From: JAWLFI01 sp964525165
GTDB lineage: Bacteria; Bacteroidota; Bacteroidia; Chitinophagales; Saprospiraceae
Assembly: GCA_964525165.1 (NCBI GenBank)
Contig: CAZGGG010000008.1
Span: 1-64,000 of the forward strand
Reading direction: 5' to 3'
DNA length: 64,000 bases
A program made the position numbers and the translations under genes. Positions 44,969 through 53,698 of this stretch are shown one piece after another (position 1 is the first letter of the stretch; the number at the start of each line of letters is the position of its first letter). The notes beneath the pieces are model-generated. The model was not told the origin of the DNA. It did no database searches and saw only the letters and a list, made by a program, of their open reading frames with translations.

Positions 44969-46581
44969 GCCTCCTGCTCTTTTTTCGCAATAGCCGCCTG
45001 AATAAAACTCACAAACAAGGGGTGTGGTTGCTCTACCCTACTTTTATATTCGGGATGAAACTGAACGCCTATGAACCAGGGGTGACGACTCAGCTCAAAT
45101 ATTTCAACCAAATTCGTTTCCGGATTGATCCCTGTCGCTTTCAGACCTTTTTCCTCCATCGCAGACAAATAATCATTATTGAATTCATAACGATGTCTAT
45201 GCCTCTCTTCGATTAATTTATTTCCATAGATTTTTGAAATCTTGGATCGGGATTTCAAGGCACAGGTATAACTCCCTAGTCGCATGGTTCCTCCCTTCTT
45301 TTTCACCTTTTTTTGCTCGGGCATAATGTCGATGACCGGATTTTTAGTTTCTCCCGGCCATTCCGTACTTTGAGCATCTTCCAATCCAAGTACATTTCTT
45401 GCAAACTCAACAACAGCGCATTGCATCCCGAGGCAGATGCCAAAAAACGGTATTTTTTTCTTTCGGGCAGTCTCAATAGCTTTTAGTTTCCCTTCAATGC
45501 CTCTTTCTCCGAAGCCGGGCGCCACTAGAATTCCATCTAGATTCAAAAGTTCACTGCCATCAAAATCTTCATCTTCAATAATCTCACTATGGATTGGATG
45601 TATTTTGACCAAGCACTCATTCACTGCACCGGCATGATGCAGTGCTTCGTAAATACTTTTATAAGCATCCTGCAGTTCATTATACTTTCCAATTAATCCA
45701 ATATTTACTTCCCCTAGGGGATTTTTTTGTTTTCCTAAGAAAGCCTTCCACTCTACCAGGTTTGCCTCATCAAAAGCTTCGATTTGAAGCTTCTTCAATA
45801 CAATACGGTCGAGTTTTTCTTTCAACATGAGCAAAGGAACATCATAAATACTCTCTGCGTCTATCGCTTCGATAACGGACTCCCGGTCCACATTACAAAA
45901 GAGGGCAAGTTTATTTCTGATTTCTTCAGTAATCTCATGTTCTGTGCGACACACCAGGATGTCCGGTTGGATTCCGGAAGTCAAAAGCTCTTTGACAGAA
46001 TGTTGCGTGGGTTTGGTCTTCAATTCTTTCGCAGCACTGAGATAAGGAATCAGGGTGAGGTGAATCACCAAACAATTGTCATGGCCGATTTCATTTCGAA
46101 ATTGACGAAGTGCTTCTATATAAGGAAGGGACTCGATATCTCCTACGGTTCCGCCTAATTCAGTTAAGACAATATCATATTCATCGTTTTGGCTTAACAG
46201 CTGAATTCTTCTTTTGATTTCATCCGTAATGTGTGGAATGACCTGAACAGTTTTTCCTAAATAATCACCTTTGCGTTCTTTATTGATAACGGTTTGATAG
46301 ATTCTGCCGGTGGTTACATTATTGGCCTGAGAGGTAGAAATATTCAAAAATCGTTCGTAATGCCCGAGATCTAAGTCGGTTTCTGCACCATCATCTGTGA
46401 CATAACATTCACCATGCTCGTAAGGATTTAATGTTCCCGGATCTACATTGATGTATGGATCAAACTTTTGAATGGTGACGCTTAAACCTCTGGACTGCAG
46501 TAGTTTAGCTAGAGATGCCGCAATGATTCCTTTGCCTAAAGAGGAGGTGACTCCGCCCGTAACGAAAATGTACTTGGTCAT
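44965..46581 (-). CDS. pyrG: CTP synthase
   Basis: Makes CTP from UTP, ATP and glutamine. The N-terminal synthetase domain begins YIFVTGGVTSSLGKGIIAAS, with DPYINVDPGTLNPYEHGE and TELGGTVGDIESLPYIEALR. The C-terminal glutaminase domain (from about residue 290) has FFGICLGMQCAV (nucleophile Cys) and GVQFHPEYKSR (His/Glu). The 538-residue length is standard. A TACCTTTG promoter box lies 28 bases upstream. Confidence 0.97.
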   Translation of the reverse strand: MTKYIFVTGGVTSSLGKGIIAASLAKLLQSRGLSVTIQKFDPYINVDPGTLNPYEHGECYVTDDGAETDLDLGHYERFLNISTSQANNVTTGRIYQTVINKERKGDYLGKTVQVIPHITDEIKRRIQLLSQNDEYDIVLTELGGTVGDIESLPYIEALRQFRNEIGHDNCLVIHLTLIPYLSAAKELKTKPTQHSVKELLTSGIQPDILVCRTEHEITEEIRNKLALFCNVDRESVIEAIDAESIYDVPLLMLKEKLDRIVLKKLQIEAFDEANLVEWKAFLGKQKNPLGEVNIGLIGKYNELQDAYKSIYEALHHAGAVNECLVKIHPIHSEIIEDEDFDGSELLNLDGILVAPGFGERGIEGKLKAIETARKKKIPFFGICLGMQCAVVEFARNVLGLEDAQSTEWPGETKNPVIDIMPEQKKVKKKGGTMRLGSYTCALKSRSKISKIYGNKLIEERHRHRYEFNNDYLSAMEEKGLKATGINPETNLVEIFELSRHPWFIGVQFHPEYKSRVEQPHPLFVSFIQAAIAKKEQEA

Positions 46582-46608
46582 GACTATCCTTTATGTAGTT
46601 ACGGGATG

Positions 46609-46616
46609 CAAAGGTA
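46609..46616 (-). promoter_or_regulatory. -7 box for pyrG
   Basis: The minus strand reads TACCTTTG (TAnnTTTG) 28 bases before the pyrG ATG; no clear -33 TTG. Confidence 0.45.
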
Positions 46617-46787
46617 AGTAAGACAAAGAGATATTTCCGTACAATGAGAGATTAAATGCAGCGAAATACTCCTGATATATGAAACATCTAAAAAATGTTT
46701 CTTAACACTAAGGTAACACCATTGTAACCTTTCGTTTATTTCTGCTTCTCACTTTTGCGGTAGGTAAAAACAAAAAAACAATTTCCT

Positions 46788-48101
46788 ATGAGAAAGATTA
46801 ATGTATTCTTCCTAATGGTGTTTGCTTTCGGAGCGATGTTATCTATTACATCTTGTGGCGATGATGCTACTTGTGAAGATTTTTGTACGAATGGAACATG
46901 TATCGATGGCGAATGTGTGCCTGATGAAGTTGATGACAATGTTGTTATAGTTGATGCTAATATAACTAGCGATGAAACTTGGACTTCAGATAACATTTAT
47001 ATCCTTGCTGCTAGAATTGCAGTAACAAGCGGTGCTACTTTAACCATTGAGCCCGGCACTATCATTAAAGGTCAAGCTGGTTCTGGACCAAACGCAACTG
47101 CTTTATTGATTGCAAGAGGAGCTCAGTTGATCGCTGATGGTACAGCAAGTCAGCCTATTATCTTTACTTCTGTAGCTGATGAAATTATGCCTGGACAAAT
47201 TGCTAGTCCTAACCTTGATACTGATGTAAATAGTCTTTGGGGTGGTTTGATTGTTTTGGGTAATGCACCTATTTCAGCAGATGCTGAAGCTGTTCAAATC
47301 GAAGGTATTCCTCCGAGTGATGCAAATGGTCTTTATGGTGGAAATGATCCTAGTGATAACTCTGGTATATTAAGATATGTTTCTGTTCGTCATGGAGGTT
47401 CTGATATTGGAGAAGGAAATGAGATCAACGGTATTTCTTTTGGAGGTGTTGGTTCCGGGACGATCGTAGAAAACATCGAAGTTGCTGCAACATTTGATGA
47501 TGGTATCGAGTGCTACGGTGGAAATGTGAACATCACGAATGCTCTTGTTTGGGGTCAGGGTGATGACGCTTATGATATGGATCAAGCTTACTCTGGAACT
47601 ATTGATAACTTCATTTATATCGCTGGTGCTAATTCAGATCACGCAATGGAATTAGACGGACCTGAAGGTTCCGCTTCTGGATCTTTCACTTTAAGAAATG
47701 GTTCTTTAAAAGGTGGCAATGGAGAGTACATCGACTTCAGAGATGGTGTGACTTGTACTGTTGAAAACTGCTACTTCTTTAATTTCTCTTCGTCTTCAGA
47801 TGTGGAATTTGATAACAATGGCGTATCTCAAAATTATCTAGACGGTTCTCTAATTGTATCTGGTTTACAGTTTAATACCAGTCACTTGTCAGATGGAAAC
47901 CTAACGATAGAAGATATTTTCCAAGAAAAAGTTGCTGAAGATGATGATGGAAATCCAATTGAAAATCCTTTAGATATTTTCAATGTGAATCCATTAAATA
48001 CAAATATCATAACAACAAGCAGCCCTTCCGTAGGCGCAAATGTATCCGCTTTCCAAGGTTGGACTATGGCTGACGCAAATGGACAGTTGGCTGACTTCTA
48101 A
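46788..48101 (+). CDS. Surface lipoprotein with parallel beta-helix-like fold
   Basis: A 437-residue lipoprotein: signal peptide VFFLMVFAFGAMLSITSCGDD with an SCG lipobox. Next comes a compact cysteine-rich, EGF-like segment (CEDFCTNGTCIDGECVPD), then a right-handed beta-helix-like region with TSGATLTIEPGTIIKG, LIARGAQLIADGTASQPIIF, LWGGLIVLGNAPIS and a GDDAYDMDQAYSG turn. Relatives commonly sit next to a TonB receptor in Bacteroidota, as here, and may bind or process a ligand at the cell surface; the ligand is unknown. A hairpin separates it from the receptor gene. Confidence 0.75.
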   Translation: MRKINVFFLMVFAFGAMLSITSCGDDATCEDFCTNGTCIDGECVPDEVDDNVVIVDANITSDETWTSDNIYILAARIAVTSGATLTIEPGTIIKGQAGSGPNATALLIARGAQLIADGTASQPIIFTSVADEIMPGQIASPNLDTDVNSLWGGLIVLGNAPISADAEAVQIEGIPPSDANGLYGGNDPSDNSGILRYVSVRHGGSDIGEGNEINGISFGGVGSGTIVENIEVAATFDDGIECYGGNVNITNALVWGQGDDAYDMDQAYSGTIDNFIYIAGANSDHAMELDGPEGSASGSFTLRNGSLKGGNGEYIDFRDGVTCTVENCYFFNFSSSSDVEFDNNGVSQNYLDGSLIVSGLQFNTSHLSDGNLTIEDIFQEKVAEDDDGNPIENPLDIFNVNPLNTNIITTSSPSVGANVSAFQGWTMADANGQLADF

Positions 48102-48124
48102 ATAACAAACTTTTTAAAGCCGGT

Positions 48125-48157
48125 GGGCCGCACGAATAGTGTGGCCCCTTGCTTTTT
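48125..48157 (+). terminator. Intercistronic terminator/attenuator between lipoprotein and TonB receptor genes
   Basis: GGGCCGCAC and GTGTGGCCC form a 9-bp stem (one G-T pair) around GAATA, followed by CTTGCTTTTTCTT. No promoter-like box is seen between it and the receptor start 25 bases later, so read-through probably sets receptor expression. Confidence 0.6.
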
Positions 48158-48181
48158 CTTCTACAAATCAAATCAAGTACA

Positions 48182-51049
48182 ATGCAAAAATTCTTCTTCT
48201 ACACTTTAATTCTATTTGCCTTTACGGCAAATGTTTTTGCGCAAAACGGAACCCTTAGAGGGGTAATGTATGATGACGCCACAGGCGAACCCCTACCCTT
48301 TGGAAATGTGATTATTGATGCGCTTGGCACCGGCACTACCTCTGATCTAGATGGTGCCTACTCCATATCTTTGCCGGAAGGCACCTATCAAGTAAAGTTT
48401 AACTTCTTAGGGTACAGCGATCTAGTCATAGAAGATGTACAAATTAAAGCCGGTGAAGTCACAATTTTAGATGGTAGAATCGGTGAGTCTTCACAAAACC
48501 TAGATGTAGTTGTGATTACAGCAGCTCAGGCTAGAAATACCGAAGCAGCTCTAGCTACGCTCCAAAGAAAATCAATTAACTTATTAGATGGTATATCAGC
48601 TGCAAGTTTTAAGAAAATCGGAGATTCAGATGCAGCAGCTGCAGTAAAACGCGTTCCAGGTGTCTCAATTGAAGGCGGAAAATATGTCTATGTAAGAGGT
48701 TTAGGAGATCGCTATACTAAAACGATTTTGAATGGAATGGACATTCCGGGTTTGGATCCGGACAGAAATACCGTTCAGATGGATATTTTCCCAACAAATA
48801 TTCTTGATAATATTATTGTATTAAAGACTTTTACTCCAGATCTTCCTGCGGATTTTACGGGAGGTGTAGTGGATATTACAACTAAAGATTTCCCGGAGCG
48901 AGAGACCTTTAGTGTCTCAGGAGGCTTAGGTTATAACCCGGATATGCATCTAAACAGCAATTACCTAACATATGAAGGAGGATCTACAGACTTTTTGGGT
49001 TTTGATGATGGGACACGAACCATTCCTACTGAAGGAAGAAGAGACATACCCTTTTTAGCTGACGCCATTGGCGACCCTGAAGGTGATGGTCAGGTTTTTA
49101 CCAATATTTTAGAAGGCTTTAATCCAAATCTAGCTGCTATGCGAGCCAATTCGTTCATGGATTACAGCTTGAGTTTGTCTTCAGGAAACCAGTACAATAG
49201 AGAAAAAGTAACCTTAGGATATAACCTCGCATTGACGTATAAAAACAATACTGATTTTTATGAAGATGCGGAATACAATCGTTATGGATTGGGCAGAACC
49301 AGTGATATCCTGGAAATGGATGCTCGTGAAATACAAAGAGGAGATTTTGGTGAAAATAATGTCTTGCTTGGAGGATTGGCCGGATTCTCAGCGAAAACGA
49401 CAACTTCAAAAGTTGGATTGAATATTTTGCATCTTCAAAACGGTGAGTCTAAAGCAGGTATCTTTAATTATGTAGGACAAGATCAAGGTTCGAATTTTAC
49501 AGCGACCCAACATAACCTTGAGTATAGCCAAAGATCGCTAACAAATGTAATGATCAACGGTACACATAACATCGGAGAAGATGCATGGGAAATCAACTGG
49601 AGAGCTGCTGCGACACGCTCTAAAATGGATGATCCGGACATTCGATTTACTCGGATTCGTACAGACGGGAGTGAACTTAGTGTAGGATCAGAATCCGGAA
49701 TTCCTGAAAGAATTTGGAGGTTTCTAGCTGAGGACAACTTAGTAGGTAAACTAGATGCGATCAATAATTTTAAAATACGAGGCGAACAAGCCAAACTGAA
49801 ATTTGGTGGTGGACACACATATAAGCAGAGAGATTATTCTATTGAGAATTTTCAAATTCGTCCCAACCTAATAGATATTACCGATAATCCGGATGATATT
49901 TTCAAACCTGAAAACTTATGGACACCCGAAAATAGAAATGGTATCACTTATGATCCTCAATTTTTACCCATAAATACCAATGCATTCGATGCAAATATCA
50001 ACAATACGGCAGCCTATGCATCATTAGAGTTTTCCCCTTTAAAAGATTTAAAATCGATTGTTGGTATAAGAGCAGAGAATTATGTTCAAAGATATACCGG
50101 TATTAATCAGGAACGAGACCGCTTGAATAACGAAGTTGTTATTGATGATCTCGATTTCTTCCCTGCAGTGAATTTGATTTATGCCTTGCAGGAGAAAATG
50201 AACCTAAGGCTGAGCTACAGTATGACTATTGCTAGGCCATCATTCAAAGAGGCTTCTTTTGCTACTATATTGGATCCTATCACGGGTCGTACATTTATCG
50301 GTGGATTCTTCCCGGACATTGATGTGGTCACTGGAGAAACGATATGGGATGGTAATCTCAGAGCCACCAATATCAATAACTTTGACCTTCGTTGGGAGTT
50401 GTTCCAAAGTGGTGGTCAGGTAATCTCAGTAAGCGGTTTTTATAAAACATTCAATAATCCTATAGAGATAGTTCAGTACGTACAAGCGCCCAATAATTTT
50501 CAGCCACGAAATGTAGGCTTTGGACAAGTATTCGGAGCAGAATTTGAATTGCGTAAAAGCCTTGCTTTTTTGACAACTACATTGGATGACTTTACTTTTA
50601 ATGCTAATGTTACCGTTACTCAGTCTTCCATTGAAATGAGTGATACAGAGTTTAATTCTAGAGTGAGAAATGCCAGAGACGGTCAAGAAATCGACCGATT
50701 TAGAGATATGGCAGGTCAAGCCCCGTATTTGATCAACTCCGGATTATCATATGCAAATGCAGAAAATGGCTGGAAAGCAGGTGTGTATTACAATGTTCAG
50801 GGTGAAACCCTTCAGTTTGTGGGGATTGCAGATCGACCGGATATTTATTCTGTTCCATTCCATAGTTTGAATTTGAGTATAAATAAATCATTTGGAGCAG
50901 AAAATCGATTCAATATAGGTGCAAAAGTCTCTAATTTATTAGGAGATGATAGAGAAGAAGTCTTTAAGTCTTTCGGAACAGATGATCAATTATTTACCAG
51001 ATTAAGTCCGCAACGAACATTCAGCTTAAGTTTTGGCTATAAGATGTAA
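48182..51049 (+). CDS. TonB-dependent outer-membrane receptor
   Basis: A 955-residue TonB-dependent receptor. After the signal peptide (FFFYTLILFAFTANVFA) comes a carboxypeptidase-like regulatory domain (GTLRGVMYDDATGEPLPFGN, to about residue 105), then the plug (VKRVPGVSIEGGKYVYVRGL, LPADFTGGVVDITTKDFPE) and a 22-strand-type barrel ending RTFSLSFGYKM with the usual terminal pattern. The ATG at 48182 was preferred because it gives a clean signal peptide. It should import a bulky substrate using TonB energy; the substrate is unknown but probably shared with the upstream lipoprotein. Confidence 0.92.
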   Translation: MQKFFFYTLILFAFTANVFAQNGTLRGVMYDDATGEPLPFGNVIIDALGTGTTSDLDGAYSISLPEGTYQVKFNFLGYSDLVIEDVQIKAGEVTILDGRIGESSQNLDVVVITAAQARNTEAALATLQRKSINLLDGISAASFKKIGDSDAAAAVKRVPGVSIEGGKYVYVRGLGDRYTKTILNGMDIPGLDPDRNTVQMDIFPTNILDNIIVLKTFTPDLPADFTGGVVDITTKDFPERETFSVSGGLGYNPDMHLNSNYLTYEGGSTDFLGFDDGTRTIPTEGRRDIPFLADAIGDPEGDGQVFTNILEGFNPNLAAMRANSFMDYSLSLSSGNQYNREKVTLGYNLALTYKNNTDFYEDAEYNRYGLGRTSDILEMDAREIQRGDFGENNVLLGGLAGFSAKTTTSKVGLNILHLQNGESKAGIFNYVGQDQGSNFTATQHNLEYSQRSLTNVMINGTHNIGEDAWEINWRAAATRSKMDDPDIRFTRIRTDGSELSVGSESGIPERIWRFLAEDNLVGKLDAINNFKIRGEQAKLKFGGGHTYKQRDYSIENFQIRPNLIDITDNPDDIFKPENLWTPENRNGITYDPQFLPINTNAFDANINNTAAYASLEFSPLKDLKSIVGIRAENYVQRYTGINQERDRLNNEVVIDDLDFFPAVNLIYALQEKMNLRLSYSMTIARPSFKEASFATILDPITGRTFIGGFFPDIDVVTGETIWDGNLRATNINNFDLRWELFQSGGQVISVSGFYKTFNNPIEIVQYVQAPNNFQPRNVGFGQVFGAEFELRKSLAFLTTTLDDFTFNANVTVTQSSIEMSDTEFNSRVRNARDGQEIDRFRDMAGQAPYLINSGLSYANAENGWKAGVYYNVQGETLQFVGIADRPDIYSVPFHSLNLSINKSFGAENRFNIGAKVSNLLGDDREEVFKSFGTDDQLFTRLSPQRTFSLSFGYKM

Positions 51050-51081
51050 AATTGGAGATGTAGAAGACTCCATTGTACTTG

Positions 51082-51111
51082 AAGGGTAGACGAGAATGTC
51101 TACCCTTTTTT
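51082..51111 (+). terminator. Intrinsic terminator after the TonB receptor gene
   Basis: AAGGGTAGAC and GTCTACCCTT pair perfectly over 10 bp around a 6-base loop and are followed by a T-run, 33 bases past the receptor stop. Confidence 0.85.
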
Positions 51112-51158
51112 CTTGACTTTTTGGAACTTTTATATTAAATTAATGTTAATTCAATGTA

Positions 51159-52031
51159 TTGTATGCATTAAATGTACCATTCGTTTTGTTCGGAAAGTCT
51201 GTCATATTCACCTTTTTAATTTGCTTGTCAGCTCAGTTGGGCTATGCTGCGACAGTGATTCCTTTTAAAGTAATCAACGGCTTGATTTTGGTGAATGCAA
51301 AGGTCAATAATTCCGAAGATGGCTGGTTCATTTATGATACCGGAGCATATGAAGTGCTGATTAATGGTCAGTCGGAATATGCTTCAAATCATTTCAGCAA
51401 TTTAAATGGTGCTATTCATAGCCAGCAAGTCCATGTAAAGTCCATAGAATTAGGGAATTTTAGAAAGTTTGGGATCAAGGCATTCAAAACAGACTTGACT
51501 GCTTTGGAAGACTACTTATCGATTGAGTTAAAAGGAATACTAGGATCCTCCTTCTTTTTTCCTAGAGAAATCTTTTTTGATCTGAAAAAGCAAGTGGTAG
51601 TTATAGATCCTGATTATGAAGTAGATGACTTTGAATTTGAGCAGAGTTTTAAATTACGAAGTACCAACGGAATCAGCTATATATATTTTCCCTATAACGA
51701 TCATTTGCTGAAACTTGGGTTGGATTCTGGGTCTTCTAGCCACATTTTAAGTATGAAGTCCATCCAAAAGTATGAAATCAAGAATCAACATGCTTCGTCT
51801 TATCGATTGATAACCCATGATGGACAAGATGTTTTAGTCAGAAAAATTTTAACTGATATCAATATTTGGGATACCAACGGAGGTTCGGTCTTTTTACAAA
51901 AGGACTTAGAAGCATTTAATAGTCAATTGGATATACCTCTGGATGGGTTTCTTTCTATCACCTCTCTCCCCTACGATTATCTATATATTAATAAGAAAAA
52001 GGACTTTTTTGGAATGGGTTATTTTAAGTAA
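51159..52031 (+). CDS. Secreted aspartic protease-like protein with two DTG/DSG motifs
   Basis: A 290-residue protein with an N-terminal signal peptide (SVIFTFLICLSAQLGYA). The first half has FIYDTGAYEVLING and LKGILGSSFF, and the second has LKLGLDSGSSSHIL; both DTG-type motifs are preceded by hydrophobic strands, the pattern of retropepsin/pepsin active sites. This suggests two half-sites in one chain. No ATG lies in the right place: the frame starts at TTG 51159 or, more compactly, TTG 51186 (MFGKSVIF). Function and substrate are unknown; the family is found as 'aspartyl protease family' in Bacteroidota. Confidence 0.65.
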   Translation: MYALNVPFVLFGKSVIFTFLICLSAQLGYAATVIPFKVINGLILVNAKVNNSEDGWFIYDTGAYEVLINGQSEYASNHFSNLNGAIHSQQVHVKSIELGNFRKFGIKAFKTDLTALEDYLSIELKGILGSSFFFPREIFFDLKKQVVVIDPDYEVDDFEFEQSFKLRSTNGISYIYFPYNDHLLKLGLDSGSSSHILSMKSIQKYEIKNQHASSYRLITHDGQDVLVRKILTDINIWDTNGGSVFLQKDLEAFNSQLDIPLDGFLSITSLPYDYLYINKKKDFFGMGYFK

Positions 52032-52090
52032 TCCAATATTAATTTAAAGTTAACTGTCCGACACACCTTCCATTCCGGGTACGAACTCCT

Positions 52091-52098
52091 TAGTTTTG
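52091..52098 (+). promoter_or_regulatory. -7 box for the PiT-like gene
   Basis: TAGTTTTG matches TAnnTTTG 15 bases before the ATG at 52114. A TTC, one base off the -33 TTG, lies 20 bases upstream of it. Confidence 0.45.
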
Positions 52099-52113
52099 CT
52101 GCAAATCAGGACT

Positions 52114-53148
52114 ATGGATTTTTCTTTAATCGTGATGTGGTTAGGCTTCATTTTAGCAGCATATTCCGTTGTAGGGAATGATGTCATTCAAACCCTGGGA
52201 ACCTTCCTGACTTCCAATGAAAAACGTCTACCTTGGTATGTATTGTGGTTATTTGCTGCAAGCATTCTAACTGTAGCTCTTTTGTATGGTTACAGCCAAG
52301 CGGATGTTTCCTATGGACGACTTGCTAAATTTACAATGCCTGAGGTCTATCATTGGTATTATTTGTTGCCTCCTATCGTACTACTTGCCATTACTCGTTC
52401 CGGGATTCCTGTGAGTACAACTTTCATGATCCTTACCCTTTTCTCTCTTTCAGATGTGCCCGCTGAATTCATGCCCATGTTGAGTAGTATCGTGGATACA
52501 GACCAAAAGTTGGGTGGGATGATTTATAAATCTATCATGGGGTATATCATCGCATTTACTTCTGCGCTTTTGATTTATATATTAATCAGCCGTCTGACAG
52601 AGAGAGTATTTGCTCGTAATCCTCTAACAGATCGCACCAAAATTTATTGGACAATAGCACAATGGTTCACAACGGGTTTTCTGTGGTTTCAGTGGTTGAC
52701 TCAAGATCTGGCAAACATTTATATCTATTTACAAGGTGGGAATGAGCTTTCCCTCCCCTCATTTTTAGTTTCTATTCTAATTTTGATTGGCTTACTGGCC
52801 TATATTTTTTACAACAAAGGCGGAGCAGTGCAAGATGTTGTCAGATCAAAGTCCAATACAGCAGATATCCGATCTGCGACCTTCATAGACTTAATCTATG
52901 GGATTATTCTCTATATTTTCAAATATGACTATTTCGGTCTTTGGGGAGGTAAGTTACCAATGTCAACCACATGGATATTCGTGGGCTTGTTAGCCGGTCG
53001 AGAATTAGGCATACGTATGATTACCGATAAGAAAATGAATCGAGATACCCTGAATATGGTTTTTGCAGACCTAGGAAAAGTCTTTTTCGGTCTTTTAGTG
53101 AGCGTAGTTTTAGTCTTTCTGATTAAGTTTTTGGCGCTTTACCTATAA
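52114..53148 (+). CDS. Divergent PiT-like (inorganic phosphate) transporter
   Basis: A 344-residue polytopic membrane protein with about nine hydrophobic segments. The N-terminal half has GNDVIQTLGTFL and RSGIPVSTTFMIL, and the C-terminal half has GKLPMSTTWIFVGLLAGREL; these echo the GANDVAN and PxSTTH signatures of the PiT phosphate family, but the second ND motif is not visible. The ATG at 52114 was preferred to an in-frame TTG at 52096. It is convergent with the PAP2 phosphatase gene, overlapping by 26 bases. Phosphate transport is an inference. Confidence 0.6.
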   Translation: MDFSLIVMWLGFILAAYSVVGNDVIQTLGTFLTSNEKRLPWYVLWLFAASILTVALLYGYSQADVSYGRLAKFTMPEVYHWYYLLPPIVLLAITRSGIPVSTTFMILTLFSLSDVPAEFMPMLSSIVDTDQKLGGMIYKSIMGYIIAFTSALLIYILISRLTERVFARNPLTDRTKIYWTIAQWFTTGFLWFQWLTQDLANIYIYLQGGNELSLPSFLVSILILIGLLAYIFYNKGGAVQDVVRSKSNTADIRSATFIDLIYGIILYIFKYDYFGLWGGKLPMSTTWIFVGLLAGRELGIRMITDKKMNRDTLNMVFADLGKVFFGLLVSVVLVFLIKFLALYL

Positions 53149-53698
53149 GTCTACCTCCTTTGTTCACCTTACGGTAAATGAGTATCCATATACTTCCGGT
53201 GATCGAACCCAACAACCATCCTGCGGCAACATCCAAGGGATAGTGAACCCCCACATAAATTTGTGCGTATCCAATGGAAAGTGCCCAAAACAGGAGTAGA
53301 TAGTTGACCCATCGTAGTCCGAGGAACAGAGTGCCTGATAAGAATACTGCCAGACACATATGATTCGCTGCGTGATTGCTGGTGAAGCTATACCCACTTC
53401 CGCAGTTTACTAATAATCGAGCCTCTACAGGGGATTCTGCATGACAAGGCCTCGGGCGTTCAATTGTTTTCTTAAAACCATAGTTGCCTACCGTATCTGT
53501 CATCCCCACCGCTGCTATAATACATAATACCCATATCCAGGACTTCGCCTTCATTTTTATAATGGCCAATAAAATGAAGAACACATACAGAGGGATCCAA
53601 TTGTTTTTCTCCCGGAGAAAAGGAAGGATATAATCTAAAAGGGAATGGGTTCCGTGATGGTTAATCCATTCAAATAATTGATAATCCCAGCCCAGCAT
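53123..53698 (-). CDS. PAP2-family membrane phosphatase
   Basis: A 191-residue phosphatidic acid phosphatase type 2 protein with about five membrane segments. The three active-site motifs are present: KKTIERPRPCHAE (KxxxxxxRPRP type), SFTSNHAANHM (the usual PSGH replaced by TSNH) and YAQIYVGVHYPLDV (with the nucleophile His). It should dephosphorylate a lipid phosphate, perhaps undecaprenyl pyrophosphate, on the periplasmic face. The methyltransferase gene ends in the base where it starts. Confidence 0.87.
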   Translation of the reverse strand: MLGWDYQLFEWINHHGTHSLLDYILPFLREKNNWIPLYVFFILLAIIKMKAKSWIWVLCIIAAVGMTDTVGNYGFKKTIERPRPCHAESPVEARLLVNCGSGYSFTSNHAANHMCLAVFLSGTLFLGLRWVNYLLLFWALSIGYAQIYVGVHYPLDVAAGWLLGSITGSIWILIYRKVNKGGRLIGKAPKT

